Of a DNA stretch of 14,704 nucleotides, positions 6,317 through 13,546 are shown in pieces. The stretch is from JACPLA01 sp035291905. GTDB lineage: Bacteria; Bacteroidota; Ignavibacteria; UBA10030. The stretch is from NCBI GenBank assembly GCA_035291905.1, contig DATDRF010000234.1, positions 1-14,704 on the forward strand, given 5' to 3'. The position numbers were made by a program, and so were the translations under genes. The notes under the pieces were generated by a model. That model had not been told where the DNA came from, did no database searches, and was given only the letters and a program-made list of their open reading frames with translations. How positions within the stretch are numbered: position 1 is the stretch's first letter; each line of letters opens with the position of its first letter.

Positions 6317-8287
6317 ATGAAATCCCTCATGCTTTTGCTGGCAGTGGTGATCGTCCCTTCTGTCCTGTCGCAGGATCGTTGGACTCCCGACATGATGATC
6401 ACGTTCAAGCGGGTGAGCAGCCCTGCTCTCTCTGCTGACGGACGATTTGTCGCCTATGTCGTTTCGACCCCGAATATGGAGGGAGAGAAATCGGAATTCA
6501 TTTCGCAGATCTGGGTCGCTTCGGCCGACGGAAAACAGAACAGCCAGTACACGTTCGGAGAGAAATCCTCTTCAAATCCGAGGTTTTCCCCCGACGGAAA
6601 TTACCTCGCCTTCACCTCGTCCCGCGGATCTGATTCAAAGAATCAAGTTTGGATTTTGCGGATGGCAGGCGGAGAGGCCGAACAGGTCACCAAAGCCAAG
6701 ACAGGAGTTGGATCGTACCAGTGGTCGCCGGATGGGAAGAGAATTGCCTACACGATGGTCGACCCCGATGCTGAACAGGAAGAGAAGGATGCTAAGGAAA
6801 AAAGAGACTGGAATATCGCAGATCAAAACTTCAAATATGCGCATCTCTACACCGTTGGGATCGCAAAGGACGGGAAGGAGCGTAAGGTGCAACGACTCAC
6901 GGGCGGCAAGTTTCATGTGACCTCCTTTGTCTGGTCGCCTGACGGTAAGACGATTTCGTTCTCGCATCAGGAAAATCCGACGGCGGACGTCTGGCCTTCA
7001 ACGAACATTTCGACAGTCCCAAGCGATAGCGGTGCGGTTGCATCTCTTGTCGCATGGAAAGGTTCAGACGCTGACCCGGAATATTCCCCCGACGGGAAAT
7101 GGATCGCCTTTGTTTCTGACGGAGGCGACCCGCGATGGGCTTTTCAGGGCGATGTCTATGTTGTCGCCGCGGCGGGAGGAACGCCACGGAAGCTGGGCGA
7201 GACGAAGGACCGCGGGCCGGGAATCACAAGCTGGTCCGCCGACGGCAAATTCCTTTACATCTATGAAACCGAGAAAACCACCGGCCGGATCTGGACGCTG
7301 CCGATTGACGGCGGAAAGCCGGCAGCGTTCACAGGGGGCAATGGAACATTTTCCGGCGCTGCAATCAGCGGCGACATGAAAACCGCGGCCTGGATCTATC
7401 AGACACCTGAAACGCCTCCCGATGTCTTCGTGAGTTCGCTTCGAACCTTCAAACCGCAGAAGGTCTCGAACGTCAATCCCGAATTTGTGAACCGCCCGAT
7501 GGGCAAGACCGAGGTGCTCTCGTGGAAATCCCCGGATGGCAGGGAGATCGAAGGACTCCTCACCTATCCCGTGAACTACGAGAAAGGAAGGCAATACCCG
7601 CTTGTCCTCAATATTCACGGCGGCCCGACCGGAATCTTCACCCAATCATTTACCGGCGCAGGAAGCATCTATCCCATCCAGGCGTTTGCTCAGGAGGGCT
7701 ACCTGGTTCTCCGGCCCAACCCACGCGGGAGCGGAGGGTACGGAAAGGAATTCCGGTTCGCGAACTACAACGATTGGGGATTCGGCGACTACGAAGACGA
7801 TATTGCCGGCGTTGAGAAGGTGGTCCAGATGGGATTAGCCCACCCGGACAGTCTCGTAGTATGCGGATGGAGTTACGGTGGTTACATGACGTCTTTCATT
7901 GTGACCAAGACGAATCGCTTCAAGGCGGCAAGTGTCGGAGCGGGTGTTACGAACCTGATGAGTTTTGTCGGAACGGCCGACATCCCGGGATTCCTTCCCG
8001 ACTATTTTGGCGGGGAGTACTGGGACCGAATGGAAACCTACATGAAGCATTCGGCCATGTTTCATGTAAAGAACGTCAAGACGCCGACTCAGGTTATTCA
8101 CGGCGAAAGAGACGTTCGCGTGCCGCCCTCACAGGGGAAGGAATTCTACATTGCCCTCAAGAGGCTCGGGGTGAAGACGGAAATGATCACGTACCCGCGG
8201 ACTCCCCACGGGCCGCAGGAGCCGAAGTTTATCACTGACATCGGAAAGCGAATCATTGCCTGGTTTAACGGGTCACTGGGCAGATAG
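6317..8287 (+). CDS. Exported S9 family prolyl oligopeptidase-type peptidase (DPP/acylaminoacyl-peptidase-like)
   Basis: A 656-residue serine peptidase with a signal peptide (MKSLMLLLAVVIVPSVLSQ), so it is probably periplasmic. Residues of about 25-385 form a beta-propeller with repeated SPDGK blades (FSPDGNYLAF, WSPDGKRIAYT, WSPDGKTISF, YSPDGKWIAF), which in this family limits access to short peptides. The C-terminal alpha/beta-hydrolase domain has NIHGGPTG (oxyanion region, about 432-439), the nucleophile Ser519 in GWSYGGYM, Asp599 in HGERDVRVP and His631 in RTPHGPQEP, so the triad is complete. Length is normal for S9C-type enzymes. Such enzymes release dipeptides or acylated residues from peptide N-termini. 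It follows the TonB receptor on the same strand with a 143-bp gap holding a heptad repeat array, so it may have its own promoter. The exact cleavage specificity cannot be read from the sequence. Confidence 0.93.
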   Translation: MKSLMLLLAVVIVPSVLSQDRWTPDMMITFKRVSSPALSADGRFVAYVVSTPNMEGEKSEFISQIWVASADGKQNSQYTFGEKSSSNPRFSPDGNYLAFTSSRGSDSKNQVWILRMAGGEAEQVTKAKTGVGSYQWSPDGKRIAYTMVDPDAEQEEKDAKEKRDWNIADQNFKYAHLYTVGIAKDGKERKVQRLTGGKFHVTSFVWSPDGKTISFSHQENPTADVWPSTNISTVPSDSGAVASLVAWKGSDADPEYSPDGKWIAFVSDGGDPRWAFQGDVYVVAAAGGTPRKLGETKDRGPGITSWSADGKFLYIYETEKTTGRIWTLPIDGGKPAAFTGGNGTFSGAAISGDMKTAAWIYQTPETPPDVFVSSLRTFKPQKVSNVNPEFVNRPMGKTEVLSWKSPDGREIEGLLTYPVNYEKGRQYPLVLNIHGGPTGIFTQSFTGAGSIYPIQAFAQEGYLVLRPNPRGSGGYGKEFRFANYNDWGFGDYEDDIAGVEKVVQMGLAHPDSLVVCGWSYGGYMTSFIVTKTNRFKAASVGAGVTNLMSFVGTADIPGFLPDYFGGEYWDRMETYMKHSAMFHVKNVKTPTQVIHGERDVRVPPSQGKEFYIALKRLGVKTEMITYPRTPHGPQEPKFITDIGKRIIAWFNGSLGR

Positions 8288-8303
8288 ATTCATGAAAACC
8301 CCA

Positions 8304-8351
8304 GCGCACTGAAGTGCGCGGCAATGTCCGCAAGAGTGATGTCGCATTGCC
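8304..8351 (+). other. Two adjacent inverted repeats in the arfB leader
   Basis: Hairpin 1 pairs GCGCACT (8304-8310) with AGTGCGC (8313-8319), a perfect 7-bp match that would fold with a TGAA tetraloop. Hairpin 2 pairs GGCAATG (8320-8326) with CATTGCC (8345-8351), a perfect 7-bp match with an 18-base loop. They directly abut each other. Neither is followed by a T-run, so they are not typical terminators. They may be a REP-like palindromic repeat unit or a leader structure for arfB. Confidence 0.6.
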
Positions 8352-8370
8352 CCGACTTGGTCTGCTGACA

Positions 8371-8805
8371 ATGGAAAACCAAATAACAGTGGTTGCAGGA
8401 GGTTTAACGATCCGCATTCCGCGGTCTGAACTCCAATTCCGGACCGCGCGAAGCGGCGGACCGGGCGGACAGAACGTCAACAAGGTTGAGACTCGGGTCG
8501 AGCTTGAGTTCGATATTGGCGAATCCCCAAGTCTCAGCGAAGCACAGAAGCAGACCCTCCTCGATCGGCTTGGCCCCCGAATTACGGCCGGCGGCATTCT
8601 ACGGGTTGTGGCCCAGGAGTCGCGAAGCCAATGGTCTAACCGGGAAAAAGCCGTAAAGAAGTTCACTGAGCTCCTTCAAAAGGCCCTGCGCCCGCGAAAG
8701 AAGCGCCTGCCTACGAAGCCCTCGAGTCAGTCCCGTGAGCGGCGCATTCAGACCAAGAAGCGAAGGGGGGAAAAGAAGCGGATGCGGAGCGTGCGGGAGG
8801 AGTAG
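8371..8805 (+). CDS. arfB: Alternative ribosome-rescue factor / peptidyl-tRNA hydrolase ArfB
   Basis: A 144-residue protein, close to the 140 of E. coli ArfB (YaeJ). It frees ribosomes stalled on mRNAs without a stop codon by hydrolysing peptidyl-tRNA. The release-factor-type catalytic motif is seen as RTARSGGPGGQNVNKVETRV, with GGQ at 32-34. The C-terminal tail from about 107 (RPRKKRLPTKP, then RERRIQTKKRRGEKKR) is strongly basic; in ArfB this tail enters the empty mRNA channel. The absence of the codon-recognition domain separates it from RF1/RF2. The ATG at 8371 was chosen because homologues begin a few residues before the ITIRIP-like strand. An in-frame GTG at 8314 would add 19 unlike residues and lies within a hairpin. 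No strong ribosome site precedes 8371. It stands alone between the S9 peptidase and a DUF4097-like gene. Confidence 0.93.
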   Translation: MENQITVVAGGLTIRIPRSELQFRTARSGGPGGQNVNKVETRVELEFDIGESPSLSEAQKQTLLDRLGPRITAGGILRVVAQESRSQWSNREKAVKKFTELLQKALRPRKKRLPTKPSSQSRERRIQTKKRRGEKKRMRSVREE

Positions 8806-8859
8806 GTGCAACCTTTCCGCAACTTCCCCGGTCGTACCTCGTAACCTAGGATGTACAGG

Positions 8860-8865
8860 AAGGAG
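8860..8865 (+). promoter_or_regulatory. Ribosome binding site deciding the DUF4097-like start
   Basis: AAGGAG lies six bases before the ATG at 8872. It supports this start over the in-frame ATG at 8851, which would place seven extra residues ahead of the signal peptide. Confidence 0.85.
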
Positions 8866-8871
8866 ATCCGC

Positions 8872-9669
8872 ATGAAATCGAAAATGATTCTGTGCATTGC
8901 ACTTCTGGTCGGGTTTACGTTGGGTTCTCCGGCCCAGGAAAGCCGTGAAGTGAATAAGACCGTTCCACTTCCAAAGGACGGCCAGGTGTCGATCGACACA
9001 TATAAAGGCAGCGTCAATGTCGATACGTGGGAGAAGGCGGAGGTGAGCATAACTGCGAGGATCGTGGCGGACGGATGGGGTCGCTACGACGAGGAGAAAG
9101 TGAGGGATACGGAAATCCGCATCGACGCCACCTCCGGGTCTGTTTCCATCGAAACGGACTACAAGAATTTGCATCGTCGGCGGAATTCGTTCTGGGACAT
9201 CTTCGACGGAGAGCTCGGCACGACGCCGTTTGTCCATTACACCGTTAAGATGCCGGCAACGGCAAAACTTCGCATCAAGGATTACAAGTCGGAGATCAAC
9301 GTCAACAACCTTCGTTCGGACCTGGTCCTGGACACGTACAAGGGAGAGGTTGACGTCAGGTCTCTGAACGGCGGATTGAATCTGGAGACCTACAAGGGGG
9401 AGTGCACGATTGATTTTGCCACACTGGCATCGGAAAGCAGGTTTGAAACGTACAAGGGCCAGATCAGAATCACGCTTCCGTCGAAAGCAGGATTCAAGCT
9501 CGATGCCGATGTCGGCCGACGCGGCGATTTCGATTCGGATTTTGAATTTGTTTCATCCCGCTCCCGGCGTTCGCGAAGTGAGTACTGGTACAGCGGAGAC
9601 GTAAACGGGGGAGGCCCGCTCCTCAGACTTCGCACCGAGAAAGGATCGTTCAGGTTGGTGCAGCATTGA
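8872..9669 (+). CDS. Exported DUF4097-like beta-helix (putative adhesin) protein
   Basis: A 265-residue protein with a signal peptide (MKSKMILCIALLVGFTLGSPAQ) and no other membrane segment, so periplasmic or surface-exposed. It resembles the DUF4097 'putative adhesin' family, which folds as a right-handed beta-helix; the function is unknown. A short repeat is visible: TYKG at 43-46, DYKS at 137-140, then TYKG at 155-158, 173-176 and 193-196, each followed by an alternating strand such as EVDVRSL. The last four copies are 18-20 residues apart, as expected for one turn of a beta-helix. Residues 98-125 (HRRRNSFWDIFDGELG) break the regular pattern. The C-terminus is rich in Arg and Ser (SSRSRRSRSEY, 228-238). 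A strong terminator follows the stop codon. DUF4097 genes often lie near PspC-domain genes, as here. Confidence 0.8.
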   Translation: MKSKMILCIALLVGFTLGSPAQESREVNKTVPLPKDGQVSIDTYKGSVNVDTWEKAEVSITARIVADGWGRYDEEKVRDTEIRIDATSGSVSIETDYKNLHRRRNSFWDIFDGELGTTPFVHYTVKMPATAKLRIKDYKSEINVNNLRSDLVLDTYKGEVDVRSLNGGLNLETYKGECTIDFATLASESRFETYKGQIRITLPSKAGFKLDADVGRRGDFDSDFEFVSSRSRRSRSEYWYSGDVNGGGPLLRLRTEKGSFRLVQH

Positions 9670-9691
9670 CGGGACTTTTTCCCGCATAGCG

Positions 9692-9726
9692 ATCCGCCGC
9701 CTCGCGAGGGATGGCGGATTTTTTTT
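9692..9726 (+). terminator. Rho-independent terminator after the DUF4097-like gene
   Basis: ATCCGCC (9692-9698) pairs with GGCGGAT (9713-9719). The loop contains the palindrome CCTCGCGAGG, and a run of eight Ts (9719-9726) follows. A smaller hairpin, CGGGA/TCCCG at 9670-9684, lies between the stop codon and this terminator. Confidence 0.9.
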
Positions 9727-9774
9727 CACACCACTTGAACAGATTTTACGGTATATTAACTGTCGGAGAATCCC

Positions 9775-9981
9775 ATGAAGAAGCTCTATCGTTCTGAAAC
9801 CGATAAAAGGATTGGCGGTATCTGCGGAGGAGTCGGTGAACTTCTCGACGTCGACCCGACGATAGTCCGCCTTGTGGCAATTGTCCTTGCCCTTGCAACT
9901 GCAGTTGTCCCTTTTCTTGTCGGCTATCTTTTTGCCTGGTGGATCGTTCCAACCAAAGCTGAACTGGCAGCCCGACAATAG
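9775..9981 (+). CDS. PspC-domain membrane protein
   Basis: A 68-residue protein that is essentially one PspC domain. The N-terminal KKLYRSETDKRIGGICGG (2-19) and LLDVDPTIVRL (23-33) are family hallmarks. A long hydrophobic stretch follows (about 32-58, ending YLFAWWIVP). In enterobacteria, PspC is an inner-membrane partner in the phage-shock stress response; stand-alone short PspC proteins like this are common and of unclear role. The start ATG has a CGGAG ribosome site at 9764-9768. The gene is the first after a terminator, so a promoter should lie in 9727-9763; TATATT at 9752-9757 is a possible -10-like box, but I see no convincing pair of boxes. The glycosyltransferase gene starts four bases after its stop, so the two are probably cotranscribed. 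Confidence 0.9.
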   Translation: MKKLYRSETDKRIGGICGGVGELLDVDPTIVRLVAIVLALATAVVPFLVGYLFAWWIVPTKAELAARQ

Positions 9982-9985
9982 GTCA

Positions 9986-10894
9986 ATGGATATTCCCGAC
10001 ACTGATTCACTGGTCAGCGTCGTCATTCCCACCCGGAACCGCGCAAGGCTCCTTTCGCGGGCGATTCAGAGTGTCCTCACCCAAAGTCATTCCCGGCTCG
10101 AACTCATCATTGTCGACGACAACTCCTCAGATGATACCCCTCAAGCGGTGCAATCTCTTCGCGACGAACGTGTTCAGTACATCCGTCATGAAGTGACTCG
10201 GGGACCCGGACCGGCCCGTAATGCCGGTGTCGCAGTTTCTCAGGGTCAGTTTGTGGCGTTTCTGGACGATGACGATGAGTTCCTTCCCGACAAGCTTGAG
10301 GTTCAGATGGACGCCTTTAGCAAGTCGGTGGAAGGGGTCGGTGTGGTTGTGGGAGACGTCGAGGTCAGACGCAATGGGACTCCGCTGCAGCTGTTTCTCT
10401 ATGACGGTGAGGAGGGGAGCATTTTCCTGCACTTCCTTGCAGGCAACATTTTTCCGATCAACGCCCCCCTTATCCGGCGACAAATTCTGGTGCCATTCGA
10501 TGACAAGCTGGCATGCCTGGAGGATGTTGACTTTCATCTCAAGGTCCTCCAGCAGACGAAGGCCGTTTACGTCGACAAACCCTGTGCCATCTATCATGCC
10601 GACAGTAACCGAAAGAGGCTCTTCGAGGATCGAATCAGCTTGCACCGGTCGTTTCGGGTACTCAGAAGCCGATGGTTCAATGACCCTCAGGATATGTTTC
10701 TCAAAGAGGCCCATGCCGATCTCGTCTTCAATTTCGCTCTCCGGCTGCTGGCATTCGGCCATACTGATGAAGTGACAAGGGACTATCTCAATCAGGCATT
10801 TGCCATGAAAAAAGACCCCCGGCGAATGTGGTATAAACTTTTGAATATCGTCGGCCCGTCGGCCTTAAGGCTCTTTGCGACAAAAGGGGGGTAA
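9986..10894 (+). CDS. Glycosyltransferase family 2 protein
   Basis: A 302-residue GT-A-fold glycosyltransferase. It opens with the nucleotide-sugar binding strand VSVVIPTRNRARLL (10-23), then DDNSSDDT (44-51), GPARNAGVA (75-83) and the DXD-type metal-binding cluster FLDDDDEF (92-99). An ED motif (LEDVDF, 178-183) gives a likely catalytic acid. No transmembrane segments are seen, so it is probably cytoplasmic or membrane-associated. The sugar donor and acceptor cannot be told. The ATG at 9986 is preferred because the upstream in-frame extension to 9872 overlaps pspC and is not glycosyltransferase-like. It starts four bases after pspC, which suggests translational coupling. The stop TAA at 10892-10894 overlaps an ATG of the next frame. 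Confidence 0.9.
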   Translation: MDIPDTDSLVSVVIPTRNRARLLSRAIQSVLTQSHSRLELIIVDDNSSDDTPQAVQSLRDERVQYIRHEVTRGPGPARNAGVAVSQGQFVAFLDDDDEFLPDKLEVQMDAFSKSVEGVGVVVGDVEVRRNGTPLQLFLYDGEEGSIFLHFLAGNIFPINAPLIRRQILVPFDDKLACLEDVDFHLKVLQQTKAVYVDKPCAIYHADSNRKRLFEDRISLHRSFRVLRSRWFNDPQDMFLKEAHADLVFNFALRLLAFGHTDEVTRDYLNQAFAMKKDPRRMWYKLLNIVGPSALRLFATKGG

Positions 10895-10923
10895 TGTGGA
10901 ATCTTTTTTCTGTTCCCTGTGTT

Positions 10924-10949
10924 GAGAGTGAGTCACCCAACTCATTCTC
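10924..10949 (+). other. Stem-loop just upstream of the glutathione peroxidase ribosome site
   Basis: GAGAGTGAGT (10924-10933) pairs with ACTCATTCTC (10940-10949). This gives ten base pairs, one a G-U, around a six-base loop. No T-run follows, so it is not a standard terminator. It ends two bases before the GAGG ribosome site at 10952 and may affect translation or mRNA stability. Confidence 0.55.
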
Positions 10950-10962
10950 TCGAGGTTTCAAC

Positions 10963-11517
10963 ATGCAACCCATGCTCTTTACCATTCTCCTCGCCATAGT
11001 AGGAGTTCAACAACCGATGCATCAGTCAGCCGAGGCCCCGCTGTATCTATTCACGATGAAGACCATCGACGGCAAAGACCAACCACTCTCGTCGTACAAA
11101 GGGAAGGTTCTGATTGTCGTCAATGTCGCATCGAAATGCGGATATACACCTCAGTATGAAAACCTGGAGGCCACGTACCGGAAATACAAGGATCGCGGAC
11201 TCGCAATCCTCGGTTTCCCGGCGAACAATTTCGGCGCCCAGGAGCCCGGATCGGATTCCGAGATAAAGGAATTCTGTAAAATGAACTATGATGTGACCTT
11301 CGATCTCTTCTCGAAGATCAGCGTCAAAGGAGAGGGTCAGCATCCTCTCTACAAGTATCTGACGACCGAAACACCGTTCAAGGGTGACGTGAAGTGGAAC
11401 TTTCAGAAGTATCTGGTGGACAAAAGGGGCAACGTGGTAGCCATGTTTCCGACGCGGACGAAACCCACGGATGATGCGGTGGTGCAGAAGATTGAGGCCC
11501 TCCTTGCGGAAGAATAA
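10963..11517 (+). CDS. Glutathione peroxidase family protein, probably exported
   Basis: A 184-residue thiol peroxidase of the glutathione peroxidase family, which reduces hydrogen and organic peroxides. The catalytic tetrad is present: Cys59 in NVASKCGYT (Cys rather than selenocysteine), Gln93 in NFGAQEPG, and Trp145-Asn146 in VKWNFQKYLV. Cys105 in EFCKMNYDVTF fits the resolving cysteine of thioredoxin-dependent members, so thioredoxin is a likely reductant. An N-terminal hydrophobic stretch (MQPMLFTILLAIVGVQQ) suggests export to the periplasm. The ATG at 10963 has a GAGG site seven bases upstream and gives this signal peptide. A longer reading from the ATG at 10894, which overlaps the glycosyltransferase stop codon, would add 23 residues and is less likely. 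A terminator follows. Confidence 0.9.
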   Translation: MQPMLFTILLAIVGVQQPMHQSAEAPLYLFTMKTIDGKDQPLSSYKGKVLIVVNVASKCGYTPQYENLEATYRKYKDRGLAILGFPANNFGAQEPGSDSEIKEFCKMNYDVTFDLFSKISVKGEGQHPLYKYLTTETPFKGDVKWNFQKYLVDKRGNVVAMFPTRTKPTDDAVVQKIEALLAEE

Positions 11518-11538
11518 GTGCAGGTGCTGATTTCCAGC

Positions 11539-11578
11539 AAACCGCCTTTTGAGCTTTGAGAAGAGAGGCGGTTTTTTT
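11539..11578 (+). terminator. Rho-independent terminator after the glutathione peroxidase gene
   Basis: AAACCGCCT (11539-11547) pairs perfectly with AGGCGGTTT (11566-11574), and the T-run extends to 11578. Weaker CTTTT/AAGAG pairing can extend the stem inward. The next start codon is only 13 bases after the T-run. Confidence 0.88.
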
Positions 11579-11591
11579 ATTTTGTATTGCT

Positions 11592-13520
11592 ATGGGCCGA
11601 AAAGGTACAGTTTCGCTTCTCGATGAGGACGGGCTTTTCAGTTCAGAGGTCCTTCAATGGGCCGATCGGAACCCCGGGACAGTGATTCTTGAATCGAACC
11701 CGGGTGACGCGGTGAACAAGACAAGCTACCTCTTCTCCCGTCCCCGCGAAATAATTCGTGCCGAAGCGCTTGAGGGTGTTGAAGAGGCCTTACGCAAGAT
11801 CGATGCTGCTGTCGGAGACGGATGTTTTGCAGCCGGCTGCGTCTCGTACGAAGCGGGATACGCGCTTGAACGGCGATTCTCGGACAAGAAGGCGCAAAAT
11901 CCTCCGTTTCTGTGGTTTGGACTGTACGATCAGCCGATCACGGTCCACCGGCGCACGGGGAATGTAGGTGGCCCCCTCAGCGACATTCGACAGTTGAGAG
12001 AAGAAGTTCGGGAACAGCGCAAAGTCGCCGCTCCAATCGTCCACCCTCTTCATTTCCGACCTTCCGTATCCGAGGCGCGTTATATGGATGCTTTCGAGGA
12101 AGTCCAGAAGTACATCGAAGCCGGAGATACATATCAAGTCAACCTGACATTCAGGTTGTTTGCTCCTTTTCCTTCAGCGACCCATTCTCTGTACGAACGG
12201 ATGAGGAGGGCTCAGCGGGTTGCCTACGGGGCGTTCATCAACACGGGGTTGCTTACTCTTCTATCGTGTTCGCCGGAGCTCTTCTTCCGCCGCAGCGGGG
12301 ATCGGATTACTCTGAAGCCGATGAAAGGGACCATCGAAAGGGGCCGGACCCTGGCGGAGGATAAGGAACGATCGGCCCAGTTGAAGGAGTCTGAGAAGAA
12401 CCGTGCAGAAAATCTGATGATTGTCGATCTTCTCCGCAATGATGTGGGGAAGATTGCGCGGTCCGGAACGGTTCGTGTTAAGCGCTTCTTCGAAATCGAA
12501 CGGTATGAAACCGTCTTTCAGGCGACATCAACCATCGAGGCTGTGCTCAATGGAGGGACAAGTATTCCCGAATTGTTTCGCTCCCTGTTTCCGAGCGGGT
12601 CGGTCACCGGCGCTCCCAAAATCCGGACTATGGAGATCATCGACGAGCTGGAGACAACTCCGCGCGGGTTCTATACCGGGAGCATCGGATATTTTGGTCC
12701 TGCGAAAAAGGCTGTCTTTAACGTCGCGATTCGAACACTTGTGGTGGACAGAGAATCAGGAAATGCCGAGTTCGGGGTCGGTAGCGGAGTTGTGCATGAT
12801 TCACGCGGAGCGGATGAGTACAGGGAATGTCTCCTCAAAGCAAAATTTCTTGAGTCGGAGGCAACGGAGTTCGGTCTGATTGAAACCATACGGTGGGATT
12901 CGCGGCGAGGATGGTTGCTGCTTCCCGGCCACCTTCGCCGTTTGAGGGAGTCGGCGCTCTATTTTGGAATGAGGTTCTCTTCCTCTGAAGTGCGCGAAGA
13001 GTTAAAGAGAATGGAGCGGAGGCTGAGGCAACGTTCTGCAGGTGAGGCGTTCAGGATGCGGCTCGAGCTGAACCGGCATGGTAATGTTTCGATTACCCAT
13101 TCCCGCCTCGAGCCTCCAGGAAGAAAAGAATATGTGCGTTTTTCCCCGTTTGCCGTGGATGCGGAGAACAGGTTTCTGTTTCACAAGACGACCAATCGTC
13201 CGGTCTACGACCGTGAACTTGAAGCAGCAAAGGAGGAAGGATATTTCGACGTTGTGTTTCGGAACAAGGAGGGAGAGATTACGGAAGGGGCTCGCTCAAA
13301 CATCTTTGTCAAGCGCGGGGACACGCTTCTGACACCTCCGGTGGAATGCGGCCTCCTCCCTGGAGTGTACAGGTCGTATCTGCTTTCATCCCGAAAACAC
13401 CGGGTTCGTGAACAACGGCTGTACCCCGACGACCTGATGTCCGCCGATCAACTGTTTCTCTGCAACTCAGTGCGGGGTCTTGTCCGGGTGACATTCCCCG
13501 AACATGCGATGACGGCTTAG
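11592..13520 (+). CDS. pabBC: Fused aminodeoxychorismate synthase component I / aminodeoxychorismate lyase (PabB-PabC)
   Basis: A 642-residue bifunctional enzyme of folate synthesis. The N-terminal two-thirds is a chorismate-binding PabB domain with AGDTYQVNLTFRL (177-189), LKPMKGTIERG (241-251; Lys245 is the PabB-type catalytic lysine in the P-x-KGT motif), AENLMIVDLLRNDVG (272-286) and FPSGSVTGAPKIRTMEIID (333-351). It makes aminodeoxychorismate from chorismate with ammonia supplied by a PabA glutaminase, which is not in this window. From about 425 a class IV aminotransferase-fold PabC domain follows. It has LHKTTN-like FHKTTNRPVYD (530-540; Lys532 should bind PLP) and EITEGARSNIF (562-572), and it releases pyruvate to give 4-aminobenzoate. 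Such fusions are common. The ATG at 11592 has no ribosome site and lies 13 bases after a terminator; the TTG at 11556 lies inside that terminator and is rejected. Confidence 0.92.
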   Translation: MGRKGTVSLLDEDGLFSSEVLQWADRNPGTVILESNPGDAVNKTSYLFSRPREIIRAEALEGVEEALRKIDAAVGDGCFAAGCVSYEAGYALERRFSDKKAQNPPFLWFGLYDQPITVHRRTGNVGGPLSDIRQLREEVREQRKVAAPIVHPLHFRPSVSEARYMDAFEEVQKYIEAGDTYQVNLTFRLFAPFPSATHSLYERMRRAQRVAYGAFINTGLLTLLSCSPELFFRRSGDRITLKPMKGTIERGRTLAEDKERSAQLKESEKNRAENLMIVDLLRNDVGKIARSGTVRVKRFFEIERYETVFQATSTIEAVLNGGTSIPELFRSLFPSGSVTGAPKIRTMEIIDELETTPRGFYTGSIGYFGPAKKAVFNVAIRTLVVDRESGNAEFGVGSGVVHDSRGADEYRECLLKAKFLESEATEFGLIETIRWDSRRGWLLLPGHLRRLRESALYFGMRFSSSEVREELKRMERRLRQRSAGEAFRMRLELNRHGNVSITHSRLEPPGRKEYVRFSPFAVDAENRFLFHKTTNRPVYDRELEAAKEEGYFDVVFRNKEGEITEGARSNIFVKRGDTLLTPPVECGLLPGVYRSYLLSSRKHRVREQRLYPDDLMSADQLFLCNSVRGLVRVTFPEHAMTA

Positions 13521-13546
13521 TGCAATGATCAGGAAAGGTGATTGAC

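Noticed and set aside
9733..9763. Sigma-70 promoter TTGAAC / TATATT before pspC
   Set aside because: The spacing between the boxes is about 11 bases, too short for a standard promoter. I kept only a mention in the pspC entry.
9872..9985. In-frame upstream extension of the glycosyltransferase
   Set aside because: It overlaps most of pspC in another frame, and its residues are not glycosyltransferase-like. The ATG at 9986 directly precedes the GT-A fold.
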